From Oxyruncus cristatus (Eukaryota; Chordata; Aves; Passeriformes; Cotingidae), in assembly GCA_013399855.1 (NCBI GenBank), contig VXAY01006963.1, positions 1 through 64,000 on the forward strand: 64,000 nt of DNA, read 5' to 3'. Shown here piece after piece: positions 46,036-59,935 of this stretch; the stretch's first letter is position 1; the number at the start of each line of letters is the position of its first letter. The translations under genes were made by a program, and so were the position numbers. Under the pieces are notes generated by a model that saw nothing but the letters and a program-made list of their open reading frames with translations, did not search any database and was not told the origin of the DNA.

Positions 46036-49000
46036 AATTTACCCCTGGAGCTAGAATACAAGTTATGCATAAAGAAGTTATCATTCTAGCTTGGGTGTTC
46101 CAAAAGAAAACTCAGCATGTATATTCAGATCTACAAAGGAAAAGGAAAACTTTTTATACAGGTCACTTTTACTGAAAGAGAACTGAACAAAAGCTCACAT
46201 GCAAACTGAATTTACTACTTGATTCCAAAATAATCTTTTGTTTTGAAGAACACTGTAGGACAAAGTAGACGACTGGAGAACCAAAACCACACTTGAGGAT
46301 CTGAGGTATTGTAGATCCCTTTGCTAAAAGGGATCAGTTTTTCATTTAAAGCAATAATTTCCCCCCAAAATTCCTGGTTTTCCATTGTTCTTTTTTCTTT
46401 TTTAATTCCAGGGTCTCCAAAATATTATGGTTCTGAAAATTATTATACAGTTTTTATGCTTCTTCCTAGGTCTGGTAGTGGGGTCTCCAGATAGTAAGGA
46501 AGCTTCTGAGGATACTTGACAAAAGCTGGATTTTCCATTAGATGTTTTCACCTTGCCACAGTGAGAACCAATGAGATGAACCACAAATCAGTGTTCTTTC
46601 CAATCTACAAACTCTTCCTTCTCGCTGATACAGACAGGACTGAACAGCTCTAAGGCAATGGCAACATGTGGGAGATGAGGGCATACCTTACGTTCAAGGT
46701 TTGCCAACATAGCTACAAAATGCAAGATGAAACCAGCACACAGCTGCACCTTTTGGAAGGGTTCTCAGTAAAAAGATACACTTTAGACTTAGTACCTGGC
46801 AATGACAAGTGGAAATGTGAAGCTACAATTTGGCTTCAGATGCTTCTGAGCCAAATCTTTCATTACTGCTAGAAGAATAATGAAATGGAAAAATATATAT
46901 AACATCCCTTAAAATGTACAATCCACCCCATGAAAAGGAGTTCAATTTCTAAATATTTACAGGAACTATATACTAACATCACTTGAATTTAGCTTTGAGC
47001 CAAGATTGCTCCATGAATGTTGTTATTTTTCCAGAAATGGCATTAATGTTTGTGCATGTATATTGCATTTGATGACAACACAGCTCTACATAAAATTCTA
47101 TTATTTGAGAGCACTGGTCGTCAGATGTTTATAACTGACTTATGTGAATGCAGATATAGTCTTTATGCATGCAACTGTATCCACTAACATAGTGAATTAT
47201 TATGGATTTACACATGTCCTTGTTTGAAAATCATGCGGTAAGTCCAAACATGAATTGTTTGACCAGTACTTGAATATATACCAGAAATTAGGTATATTAA
47301 ACATAAGCATATTAATTAACACAGAAGAAGAAATGTAAAGGTAAGGATCATGGTCAAGCAATAGTGACAATACTCCAACAAGATTATCCAGCAAATTGTG
47401 AAGAAATGATGGCTGATCAATCACCTAAAATACTTTTGCCAGTGGCACCATCACTGTAATGCGTTACATTGCAAGAGCCTTACAAGCTGTGGACAATGGA
47501 GGGTTTCCAACAAAGTTCAATACCTGTGCTTGCTACTGAAAATTCTGGGAAACACAGGAGCTTATTTGATTGAAATACAGTTACTTCAGCAGCTATGTAC
47601 TCTACCAGGTACAGGAAATGGAATTCAAACAATGTTCCACTATTATAACCTTTTTCCTTGAAACAGGATACTAATGTCAATAAGGATCCATAATGGATGA
47701 ATTCAAGCACTTGTCTGTTTCTAACGTTGAATTCCAGTGAAGATGCATTGGAAACAAGGGCAGTTTGGCAGTTCTGCATAGAGGCATCACCTTTAAGGCA
47801 GTGGTATCTATTGAGCAGTCCCATGTATTCCTCCCAGTTACTGACTGCTAGTGACTCCCAGGCCAGAGACAGCAGTGCTTTGGGAGACTGCACTGGTTCC
47901 ACACCAAAAGCCATGCCTGCAGAAACACAAATTCAGATGCTGGAAGAATGGAAAGCACAAGGAGGTACCTCCACATAAGCGAGGGCATGGCCTGAAGCTT
48001 CTCATGGCCCTGTGGTGGCAGCTGGTTCAGATGCCAAGCCTCAGCCATCACAGCTCCCTCAGCACTTGTTTTAATCAGCTGGGAAAGAAAGGCCACACAA
48101 GCCTCACAACACATCAGAGAGTGAGAAGAGCCTTACAAAACTCTTAACTGTTAGTAAGAAGCATTCTGTGGTCCGTTTATTTTTCTTTATAGTCTTAACA
48201 AGTAGCAAGTTCTTGCAAAAAGTTTCAGTAGAACAGTGTGAAAGATTAAAAAACCCCAGAATGCTAATAAGCCCTATGGAGAAATTTTCAAGAGAGATCT
48301 ATGCTTTGGTTTCAGAGTCAGACCAACAAAGAAGTCTGGTATTACAATTAAATACCAGAGAGCAGCTCACTCTGAGATTTGAGGACTGTAACCTTGCCTT
48401 GGCATTTGCATTTTCAGATAATCTAATGTTATTTACCAAAGAACAGTGTACAGAACTGCCCAACTGCCATTAGCAAAACGTTTCACCGGGCAGGGATGAA
48501 GAAAAGGTGAGAATGAAGACAAAGTAAGTGTCACTCTGTGTCTCAGATAAATCAAGGACTGCAATACATTGTAAATTCAGCTGCAACAGTCGGAAGAGAA
48601 GAATACCTCTCCTTAGACCCTACTGACCTGAGATGATTTAGTTTGGCTATAGCTAAATCCTATTAGAGGCTGAAAGCACCACTAAAACTGTCCAGGAGGA
48701 AGAGCAGTTCAGGGCTCAACTATGTTCTCCAGTACTGGTTTCATTAACACATTTTAAAACACAACATGGAAAAATATGGAAGACATTCAAGCTTCAGTGA
48801 ATTTGACACATTACAAGTGGCTTAGTAAGTCTGTCAACTTTACTTGTCTCTTATGAGATGTCATCAGTCAGGCAGATTGCAGACTCAGAATACCACAGAA
48901 ACCTCAGCAGCTTGGGAAAACGAAATCCGGGAGAAATGAAGGCAGGTGAAGACTATTGTAGCAGTAGAAAAAGGAATGTCTGGGCCCACCAACACTATCA

Positions 49001-52000
49001 GCCTTCACGCTCACAAGAAGCCCATTTATATGGAAGCAGAAAAATGTCTGAGACTTAAGATTTATTGCAATATGAATGACCCCAGAGCTATGAAAAATAA
49101 GAGGGAAATGATGTCTGCTGGAGCCCTTACATGGCTGGAGTACAACCGGAAAGCTGAATGAAAATACCACCATTTTAAGATCCTTCAATACTATGCAACC
49201 AGCACAGTCTGCTTATTCCGTTGGCCAGCAGGTGCCGGTTATGAACTGGAGAACGAAGTGGCAACTGCATTTAGATGCTCTCTGTTAACAGAACACTGAA
49301 GATTTTAGCCACAGAAGGAGATATACAGATCTGTATTGAAAAAAATGGTTTATCGTATCTGCTGTCGCTCCTCTCTTTACTCGATCTTCAACGGAGAAAG
49401 ACCTGACTAAAGCAAAACAGCCTTCTTGGGGCATCTCAATTACAGCATATAACCCTTATGGACAAACAGTACTCTGGCAATACACTTCCAGACTTCTAAT
49501 ACCTTTGTAAAGCATCCATATTTCTACTGTGATCCTACATCAGTAATACCTAGCGACAAGAACTTATCCAAGGGCTTATTCCAAAGGATGACAATAGCAG
49601 GAGTTTTCAAGAGAGCCTGACCTTTTGACTCCAGGCAGTCCTAGAGTACTGCCCAAAAGACAAAGCCAACATTTCCAGATTCCTCTGTGTGAGGTAGGTA
49701 CTGACAAACATTGCCTATAAACTCAAAAAAGGGCATCTCAAACTGACTTCTACGGAAAAATGTATGAAACATTTTAATATGTGTGACACTTTACATAATA
49801 AGGCAGTCATTTTTTCAGAAGGACAAATATATGCATAATAAGATGAGGTCATTTATAGTCCAACCCACTGAATTTAGATGGATCAGAATAAAACCTGAAT
49901 GTTACTTCATTTTATCCCAGCTACACATAATATGTTGAAAAGAGACATAAATTACCTGCATAAATCAACACTGTAACTGAGACCAGGAAAATACTTTGCC
50001 CAGATACTTTCCAGTATATAAGTATATATGTATATAAGAAACAATCTGATTGATAAAGTATCATGTGCATGGTGACTATGAGGGAAGTTTTGGGGTGCCA
50101 GGAGAACTTACTCCCCTCTCCATCCCCATTCATAAAGCTGTGCCAGCAGCACTCTCGGGCTAAGAAGAATAAGGGGCAACTGTGTGAAAAGGTGTGAAAC
50201 AAACTAATCCATAAACACGATGTGCCAGGACTAGGCAGAACAAAGCTTTGATTTGAGATAGAAAGTCTTACTTTATAATGTACTAATGCTCCTGAAAGAA
50301 ATCTGTGATCTTTTCACCCTTCACTGACACAAAAATGAATACCTGTCCTTGAGCTGCTTTCTTAATCAACTAAGAATTCTTTTAAGACAAAGCAAAATGA
50401 AAGTAGGGAGAGAAAGAATACAGTGATGGTGTCTGGCTTGAGGAAAGTTTACTTGCAGAGATAAGCAGCGTAGCAAACCCCCAAAGCAACAGAGTGTAGA
50501 AGACTATATTCCTTCATAACAGTTTAATGTTTTTAATAGCAGCTGCTAATCATGTTTCACACTTATTAATTTAATATTTCATAAAGCCCTATTTCTATAA
50601 TTTATTGAAAGGGAAGCGATAATGCCTGTACTGGGAAGGAATTCTGTACATAATATTCTATCAGATTAAACCTCAGTAGCTTTATGAATTATGAGCTGTC
50701 AGACACCTTTTCATCTGCTACAGAGCATACTTAGAAATAGAAGCTATAATTAAGACAATGTATGTCCTTTGTTGGCTTCATCTGAAGCAGAGATAATCTT
50801 TAAAAAGCAGCCTGTAGTTAAAACAGTATTCTGGTTCCCTCTACAGGTGAGCTTTTGCACTGCTTCTTTTCAAAACAGAACTGAATTTAAGGCTTTAAAT
50901 GGCTGCAACTATTTACAACTATTATTAAGATGATTAGAAATCATGAGCAGTACTGTTCTGAGGAAAAGAATATTAGCTAAGTACAATATTCTGCCATGCA
51001 GTACACTGTATTATAACGCCATATATAATGCATAAACTATTTTGCAAAAGAAACCCCCACTTCCAAAAAAAACAAGGAAGAGGTGGGAAAACTACCTCCT
51101 TATTCAACTGTTCTTTCAAGGAGCTGTGAGATAAACAGAGTAAAATAAGAAATAAGCAGGAATGTAGTAAAAGGCATCTTTCTACTTCTAAGCTGAGGAA
51201 GGCACTCAATAAACTGAGGAGCACAGAGGGGGTTCAGCACAGGCACCACTGGAGCTCTACCCCAAGCAGGCTGGAAGTGGGACTTCAACACTGCTGCCTT
51301 TCAGGAAAGGTGTATCTTACCTCCATCACACGGTCTGGAGTCCTGGCACACCTTGAGGGTTCCCATGCTTTTCTCAGGTGTGGCAGATTGACAAAGAAAT
51401 CCTTAGCCCTCACTCTCGGGGATCACCCCAAGCCCTGTGTGACATGCAGAAGCACAGCAGTAGCAGTGTTCTCACATTCCTGATGAGCATCACTTTAAAT
51501 GGGAGGACAAGTTAATGTCTCTAAACAGAACAAGCCAGCAAAAATCTCAGAGCATGATTCGAAGGCAGAAAAAAATATTTTAATAAGCCAACACCTGCTT
51601 TTCTTGTCTTGTTGACATCTGCAGGTTCCCTGACAGGAGTTTACAGTCAGAGATATTAGCAGATGAGAGGTAAACTGTGGTGTAGGGTACCTAGTTACTG
51701 CATCACCACAAGCAAGAAGATGATGAGAGAGATGACAGAAAGGGAAGAACAGGGCAGGGTCAACCAAGTAGGTGGATCAGTAAAGTGCAAAATACTACCT
51801 TTTTCATCAAGTGAGGCTTGCTATATTCCCTCCTCCTTCTTCAGGATTGCTGCTCCAGGGCTAGAAAAGGGCTGAGCTCTGCAAGAATTTGAGTAACTCT
51901 GCCAAGTTCTCCTGAGAGACACTAACTGACAATTACAGCTTCTGGCAGTGGTTTGACATGAAACCGTACATGGTATCAAGAAGGAAAAGATGTAACACTG

Positions 52001-53930
52001 AATATTCAAGTGTAGTATGGATAGCACAGGCATGAGGACAAACAGCACATTCCACTGGCAGTTGCATCTGCTCACTTACTTGCCAGGTTCCAAGTGCTTC
52101 AGTATTATTTTTGCCATTAAAAATCCAGATATTAGTAGTAATGTGCAGAAATCCTTATTAGAATTGGAACAAAATTTTGATAGATCTCTACAAACAATAG
52201 CTCCCTTACTGAATTAGCATTAGCTAAGCATTCCTTTAGAACTGGTGCCAGCTGCCTTCTCACAAACTACTGCATCTTTTCCAAGGATATTAAAGCCATG
52301 ATTTCTATTAACTTCTGCACTCTAGACTTCTTTTTTAATAAAGCAACGGAAAACTCTAGTAAACATGTAATTTATTTTAAAGTGACTAGATTAAGGTAAT
52401 ACATTTACATGGTATTTTGCTACAGTCAAGCTATAAGGAATCAGCTGTCAAAGCTCCCCTCTACCTGTTGTCTGCTATACTACACTGACACATAAAACTA
52501 CATTATAAGAACATCAAGACCACAAGGTCAAGCACTCAAAACCTAAGACCACAAAGAACTAACATTGCATGTGCAATTTCAGTTGATGGTTTAATCTCTT
52601 TTTGCATAATAATACAGCATTTTTGCCATGAAATTACGCTGCGCATTTCAGTGCACAAAGGCCAGTGCTCTCAAGGGACAAAACTCAGCTGAAGAGCTGA
52701 GTTATTTATTACCTGGAGCATTATCCATGTTGTACAAGGACACATGGTCATTCAGTAGTCTTATATTCTCCTGTTTATTTTCCTCTTCAAACCTGAATTT
52801 TCTATCATCTCAACACGGCTTCTCATGCAAAAATACTTTAGTCCAAAATTTGTTCTTTAGTTCTTCCCAGCAAGTGGGAAAGGAAATATGTATTTGGTTA
52901 TACCTGGGAACCTTTGACACACAGGAGAGAGGCAGCTGCCTACCTTTTAAGGGAAGACATAGTGAGGTCCATCTGAAGAGGCACTTGAAAATTTTGCTTC
53001 TGTACAGCCAGTGGACAGTCATGGTGACATGATTTCAATGATTTCCATCAGGTAAAACTTCACAGATAGAGTTAGTTCCTGTGCTGGAACTGTTTTTACC
53101 CAAAAACCAGTCGCATGTATTTCCTTCTAAATAGTCTGGTGCTAACCTACAAAGATTACTAACCTTTCCTTTCCACATAAACATGGTGATGGTTAGAAAT
53201 GGTGCCCCGGAAGCATCTGCTCTTTATAACCAAGACAAGACTACTGGCATGAACGTTCACTGTGGGATACTGGGATTGCTGTAACACTGTTGAGAATCAC
53301 CTGTCCCATCTGTAAAGGATCCTTGTTCCTTATTGCTGTTTCCTTTTTTTTTTATACCGTAAAATTTTTTATGCAAGGCCATTACTGGTTTGTGACAATA
53401 ACTCCATTTCAAGAGCATATTTAAAACGCTCTCTTTTTCCATCATGGCTAGGCTTCGAGAACAAAGATTTGAGACCCTCTCTTCTTATTCAATAATCAAA
53501 ATACATAAAAATTCAGGGTAGTATGGTGTTCTACTCTGAAAGAATGCTTTGTTTTGCTACCTTTTTCCTGTAGAGAAATTAATGGGGGGGGGAGGGGAAT
53601 GCCAACAAATCTGCCTGAAACTATCCACAGGCAAGCAATCTAGAGGAAAAGAATGGGCTCTTCACTACTGAAAGAAAAAGATAATATGTATTACTGTGCT
53701 TGAGAAGTCAAGTTGTTTAGAAGATTTACATAAAAGAACTGCAGAAGCTGCTGACAGGTCCTTCATCTTCTGGGAATTATGGGAAACATTTGTAAGTACA
53801 CTGAATGTTGAAAATAAGGAGTGTAGAGCAGTTGCCCAGAAAAAATATGCAAACAATGATAACAGCTCTCCAGCACCAGGACTTTTATTCAAGAAACTAA
53901 CACATTTCAAAGCAAGTATTTTTCCTTGTC

Positions 53931-53952
53931 TTAAAAAAAAAAAAAAAAAAAA
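53931..53952. repeat. Poly(A) run
   Basis: About 22 consecutive A on the plus strand in intron 2. No element identified next to it. Confidence 0.85.
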
Positions 53953-56435
53953 GCTTAGGGCTGTAGCTGCAGCAACAAAATACAGCAATGCTGAAAGGTA
54001 GTCTTATAAGAAAGTAAAACTGGGTTAATCCTTACAGCCATTAAACCATGGGGTGATTTAACACAGATACAGAAACAACATTATTAGGAAAATCCTAGAC
54101 TGAATCTGCAGAGAGTTAATCCCACCATTCTCTTTAACTTCAGATGAAGAAGAAAGCTCAAAGTCTGTATGTAATAACATTTTTTGAGCCACATCATACT
54201 CCTGTTGAGACTTCTCTGCATAGCAATGTCACTGTTATTTTCTAATTGTAATGTATTTCATATATAGATGCTATACAAAAAAGGATGTCATGGAATATGA
54301 AGTACATGTACCACTGTTTGTTCATACTCCACTGCTGAAGTAACTTTAATTTATACCTTAGCACTTCAGGTGGTGAATGAATTTTATATACCTTAACAGA
54401 GCAGTAGGGGCTCAATGGGCTGACTAACTGTAACTGTTAAAGACCTTCATTTGTGTACTGCCTAGCACATGGTGTTGCAGAAATTCATAAAGTGAAAAAC
54501 CTGCTTATAGGAAGTGTATAAAAAAATTGAAAATAACCACAAATACAGTGCTGATGAAAAACTGCCTATGTTTTCACATCACCATCTGCAAGCCAAAGAT
54601 TAACATAAGAAGGTATGGAACAGGATTTCAGTCTGCACTGGGAATATTCATTTGCAGAGAGACCAAAAGCCATAGACAAAGCCTCTCTAAGAAAACCCAA
54701 GCATAATTGCGAGCACTTAAAATCTAAGAAATCCTTTTGCAACCTCCATACAACCCTACAGTGTTAGAGTGCCTTGTAGTCTAAAACAAAGAAAAATGTG
54801 TCCCTCTTGAAAACCAGCAGAGTGTTTTGAAAGAGTGAGAGAGGAGGATGAAATAAGGGAATGAAATATTTTGTAAGTGATATTGGAAAGTCTAAACTGC
54901 AGAAGGTCTTTGCAAACTAGAAAAAAACATGCTTCTGGTTAAGAAGTGACATGTTCCTCATGATCTTAAGATCAGTTGGATGAAATAAAAGCAGCTCTTT
55001 CAGAGATAAGTGAGGGACGCAGAAGCTCTTTTTATGTCCTGTACAAAGACCTGTTCCCTCCTTTCCTTATTTCTGCTACCAGGCAGCTGTCCTACACTGT
55101 CTTTCTCCATCACAATGGAATGTGCTGTAGATGTTCTCCAACTTCCCTATAGAAAATTCATGGGGAAGAGGATCAATGCTGTCTCTGAACTTAGAGGAGT
55201 ACTAGGTGCATACATGAGCATGCCAACAAATACTAATCTCTTGTACATTTAAGTGCTGCTAGTGTATTGACCTTTTACAGGTCACACACATAAAAAACCC
55301 AAACCACTTTTTCCACCATCCTGCTCCTGACAAAAAAGTTAGCTGGTCTTCTAACCCATCCACATCTGCAAATATAGTGGTACTATTTATCTATACATCT
55401 ATCTCTATTTCCACATATGTACAGAACTTAAAGCTATAATCACTCAGTTGGCTCGGAATGTTAAATATAGGATGCAATAAAGGAGTAAAAATACATTCTT
55501 GACTTGCACAAGATGTGATCAAACATGTGAAAAGGCCTTCCAGCTATGACTCACTAAGAAGTGGGTGGAGGTTTGTGAAGCTGAAAAGCTGCTGGCTGGA
55601 AGGAACAAGTCTGCCTTCACACTGGCCAGCAAGGACTGGGAATTGGCTGCTATTCTGTCAAAATGCCAGTTATATCCTGGTTGTTTTCCAGCTATCCTAC
55701 TGGGGGGGGAAAAAAAAAAAAGAAAAAAATGGAGAGAGGAGAAAAATAAGGAAGTCTCATACTTTAAATTTATGGGTTTTATTATGATTTTGCTCCATAG
55801 GAATCCCTTGGTCATCTTGACAGGAGAAAGAACCAGTTACCTTCATTTGACCCTAGCAAAAGGAAACCTCTCTTTCTTATTTCATTTTACCTTTTTAAAT
55901 GTATTTATTTATTTAAATGTGGGCCATGCCAAAAGGAAAAAGGGTATCTCACTTGACTCCCAGATGGAGAATCCTTCCAAAAGAGCCAGTTCCCTGTAGA
56001 GAACAGGAGGAAGAGGAACATATTAATTTTAAACTGACCTGATTTTTCTAACAGGCATATGACTCCTTGTTTTCAAGCATAGTTCCCATGAAATGCCTGC
56101 ATGAAGCTGGAAAAACTTGCAATTTAATTAGCTCAGATGTGGCATCTTCAGAGAACTATACTGAGACTTTTACAAGATAAAGCTCCTCAAAAATGGCAGA
56201 TGCAGCAGACAGCTAGTGTAATTCACCTGAGCTCTGCTACACTACCACCTATTTCTTGCAGGACTCAAAATTGCTAAATAGCAACCTGCTGCCTCCCAAA
56301 GGATTCCAGTCTTTTGCAGTAGATGTGCCACCAATAGCCTCTCAAATAATTATTATAGAGATCAGTGTGAGCAATCCTCTAAGCCTAGGTTTTATTTTAA
56401 GGGAAATGCCCCTCTATCTTAGGGGTTTTTTTGGT

Positions 56436-56436
<1 letters not shown>

Positions 56437-56489
<53 letters not shown>
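56437..56489. repeat. Homopolymer T run of 53 bases
   Basis: Uninterrupted poly(T) on the plus strand, hence poly(A) in PIK3R1 sense orientation inside intron 2. No recognisable retroposed gene precedes it on the minus strand. The length may be unreliable in assembly. Confidence 0.9.
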
Positions 56490-56493
<4 letters not shown>

Positions 56494-59400
56494 GTATATT
56501 TCTTGATCTCTTGGGGGAGCCAGACCTTTTGCTTCTCTTTTTCTTGTTTCACTACATCAGTCTGCTTTTCACCAGTCAGCTTCCTGTATTTCGAACCTTG
56601 CTCTCAAACGGAGTATGAGACAAAGCAGGGGGGCTGGTTATTATATAATGGCATTCAGCTAGGAGTGAACAATGCAAAGAACCAAGTGAATATGCTAATC
56701 TGTGATGCCTGAGATTGCAAAGGAAGCCAAATCCATCGAGAAAGTGTGAGGCCATGGGTGTAGACTTCTCTAGACACACATACACAACTTGCTTGGATGC
56801 TGCTTCCAAAACCTTGCAGATAGTTTTGTTCTAAACTCAGATGTATAAATCCTGGGTTGAGTTTTTTTTAAGTTTTTTTTTAACACGCCCCCACCCCTCC
56901 TCAAATAGCTACAAATTACTTATCATGAAATTAAATGCAGAAACTTAACACATAACAAACTTTCAGAGCATATTGTAGTGTCCATTTATGTCATGGTCTG
57001 ACAGTGCCTTGTAAAGCCTTAAAGCCAGATGCCTTTTTTTTTTTTAAAAAAGATTTCAGACAAGCTGCAAATAGGTAACCAAATAATAGTTAGCATGACA
57101 GAAAACACTGTATTTTCCAGAACATTAACCTTACATTGAAATAAGAGAGCTCCATGCTTTTACTTCTGCATGGCTATCAACTTGAGCCTAAAAGAACAAA
57201 CTGGAACCACATTTAAGTCTACTTTTTCCTGCTGGCTTTATAGTTTCCCCATGTTTTCTGCACATTACACGTTCTTTCTCTTTTGCTCTCAGCATCTGGT
57301 GTCTCTCCTTCAGGCATTCTGTAATTCTGCCAACCAAAAAGCTTTGCTTTGAATAAGTAGATCTGCCAACTTAAACACCAGTCTCGTAAGGCAATCAAAT
57401 AATGAAAGACACATGTATGTACTTGCACATAATCTGTCAAATACCTCTCTAGCCCACAACAAATAATTTTTGCAATTTGGGGTTTTCATAAGAGCATGCA
57501 TTCATACATAGCTTTCAAAGATCAAAACCATGGTTCTTCAGAGCTCTGGGTCTTGTTTGTATGTTCAAACCCAATGACCCTGCAACTTCCATATCAGTAT
57601 CCAGAAGATACTAACAATAAAAAACCTAAACTCACAAAGTTTGTGCAGACAACTTCATATGGAGTAAGTATGGCCTTCAATTTCTCCAATTTGGCATTTT
57701 TCTCTGATGCAAGACAGCACAGATTCCTCTATGGCAGAACACTTCCCATGATTCTAACGTGTCTGGAAAGCTAATGAATAACCATTCCAGGTGTCAAGGA
57801 TATTTTTCATAGCTCCCCCATTACTCATCTATTATCCACACTGAAGCTGTCTTCACTTTCACTTTCTAAACCAGTGTTTCCTGAAAAAGGAATGTAGGGT
57901 ATGATGCCAGTAACGGAGTAATCCAGGAAAACCTTTGCACTTTGTTGCAGTAGGATGAAATTGCACTGCAACCTCTTGATTAAGTAAGGCTGCAGTTTAC
58001 TGCATGGCAGGATAAAGATGGGAGGAAAACCATCTTTCAGGCAAGCAAGTTACTGAGTGGTAGGTATTAGAACAGTAATTTACTATGTAATGTCATCATT
58101 CGCAGAAAATCCTGCATTGTGAATCACAGCCATGATGCAGTAAAAAACCCCAAAACTATTAGCAGCATAAAAACTGAAAGTAAGAGGTACTTAAAACATA
58201 TGCACATCACTGAAGTGTGTGTTCTGTTGCAAGACATGTACAACAACGTACTGAGAACTTGAAACTTTGGATTTGCAGAACTGGGAAACAAGTAAGCCAA
58301 CACGACATTATGTCACCACATCAGTTGAATCTGTACTTTCACATACTGGTAATTTTTTCTGATTTTGATCCTTATATTTGTATTCCAACTGGTGCAGGCA
58401 GAGGTATGCCAGGAAGATTTGTTCTGCAAGGAACTGTCTTGGACATCCAGTACACAGTAACTGAAGCCACGCGAGGAGTGAGCAAACGGTACCTGCTCCT
58501 TGTGACAAACAAAGCCCTACAGAGTCAAACCTAATGCAGTTCTGGTTCCCAGTTTTAGTTATCTCAATGGAATGTAAGGGCTAGAGTTCTTAAGAGTTAC
58601 TCCCCAGATTCAGCCTTTTGAAGTGTTTTTCCACATGATCTTCCTATGACAAGGAGATTAACCTAAACTGTATTAAAGCCATAGTTATTTTTTTAGTTGT
58701 TTGGTCTACCTCATTCTTACAAGAATCATGATAGTATCTTTGCTCACAACAGTGTCCTGAAGATGACTTAATATTTGTGATTATGAAGTTCTGTGAAACG
58801 TTTATCAGTCATGTCACTGGAAAGAGCAGAAGAATCGCTAAGAAACCCGTTTCCAGAGAGAAGCCTGAAAGCTGTCAAGAACAGATGGCTTAAGACCCAA
58901 ATGAAACAAGCTGAAAGAAGCAATTTTAGTTCGGTGAAGACCTCGACAATGAACAAAGAAAGAATAAGTGGGAAAAGGGGTCAAACAACTATGTAATTAA
59001 AAACTGTATCCAATGGCATACTCTAAAAGAAGTTGTCTTATATGTATAAACACAAGTTTTAGATGCAGTTTTGAAATCTTAACAAGGTTTTCCTACTGTA
59101 ATGTGTAATCCATTGTCTATATGCATCAAGGTAATAAAACTCTATTTCTTATAAATCTAATAATATGTTACAATTAGAGATGATAAAATTAAAACTGTCC
59201 CCATATTACTTCCTCAGTTATAAGAAACGCCCATTACCATCACACTAGTTACTCAAAAGGCATCCCTAAAAAAAAAAAATCAGCCCTGCCAAAGTATCTA
59301 TCAGCATAGAGCAAATTTTTCACATGTATCAGTGAAGAGTTCTGAATACAGTGGAAGAAAATAACTTGGTGAAAATAATCTCTATACTGTCATCACCAAA

Positions 59401-59789
59401 TACAATGAAATACGTGTGTCCCAAATGAAAACATCTTACTACTAAATTCCAAATTCATACCATATAATGGACATAAAAGAGATAAAAAGTAATGTACATA
59501 AATATGTACTAAATGAAAGAGTTTGGACTAACTAGTAACATGCTTTAAATTTACCTAGAAGTTAAAAGCTTGAAACAGAAATTACTGAGTGAAATTACAT
59601 GCTCTGCATTAGCCCAGGACCTCAGAAAAGATGATCATAACAGTGCTTCCCTTCCGTGTTTTCAAAAGTCTGGAAAGGACAGTCAGATGCTGCTCTTTCC
59701 ATTGTTTATTGTGTAGTATTTCATTCACATTCATATTCTATGTAATCTGATACACTGGAATCTCTTTCGAACAGAGCTAGGATTTGTGC

Positions 59790-59935
59790 TCCAAACCCTA
59801 AAGACAATGGGAATTTTGCTGAGAGAAGTAAGAGTAAGAACTGTGGTATTTGTCCCAGTGCTGCTAAACCTGGACTATAGGTCTGATCCTGTTCCTTCTG
59901 AAGTCAAAATGGGTTTTGCCACCGTTTTAAGGGGA
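59790..59935 (+). repeat. Possible ancient amniote interspersed-repeat remnant
   Basis: AAAGACAATGGGAATTTTGCTGAG and GTCTGATCCTGTTCCTTCTGAAGTCAAAATGGGTTTTGCC resemble the 'gatcctgc...gaagtcaatgggagttttgcc' motif of old amniote repeats. The match is partial and from memory. Confidence 0.35.

Noticed and set aside
47480..47914. Minus-strand open frame of 144 codons
   Set aside because: No domain recognised, and it overlaps plus-strand frames of similar length in the same place. It is most likely chance within intron 2.
55565..55999. Plus-strand open frame of 144 codons in intron 2
   Set aside because: It crosses a polypurine run and shows no known domain, so chance is more likely.
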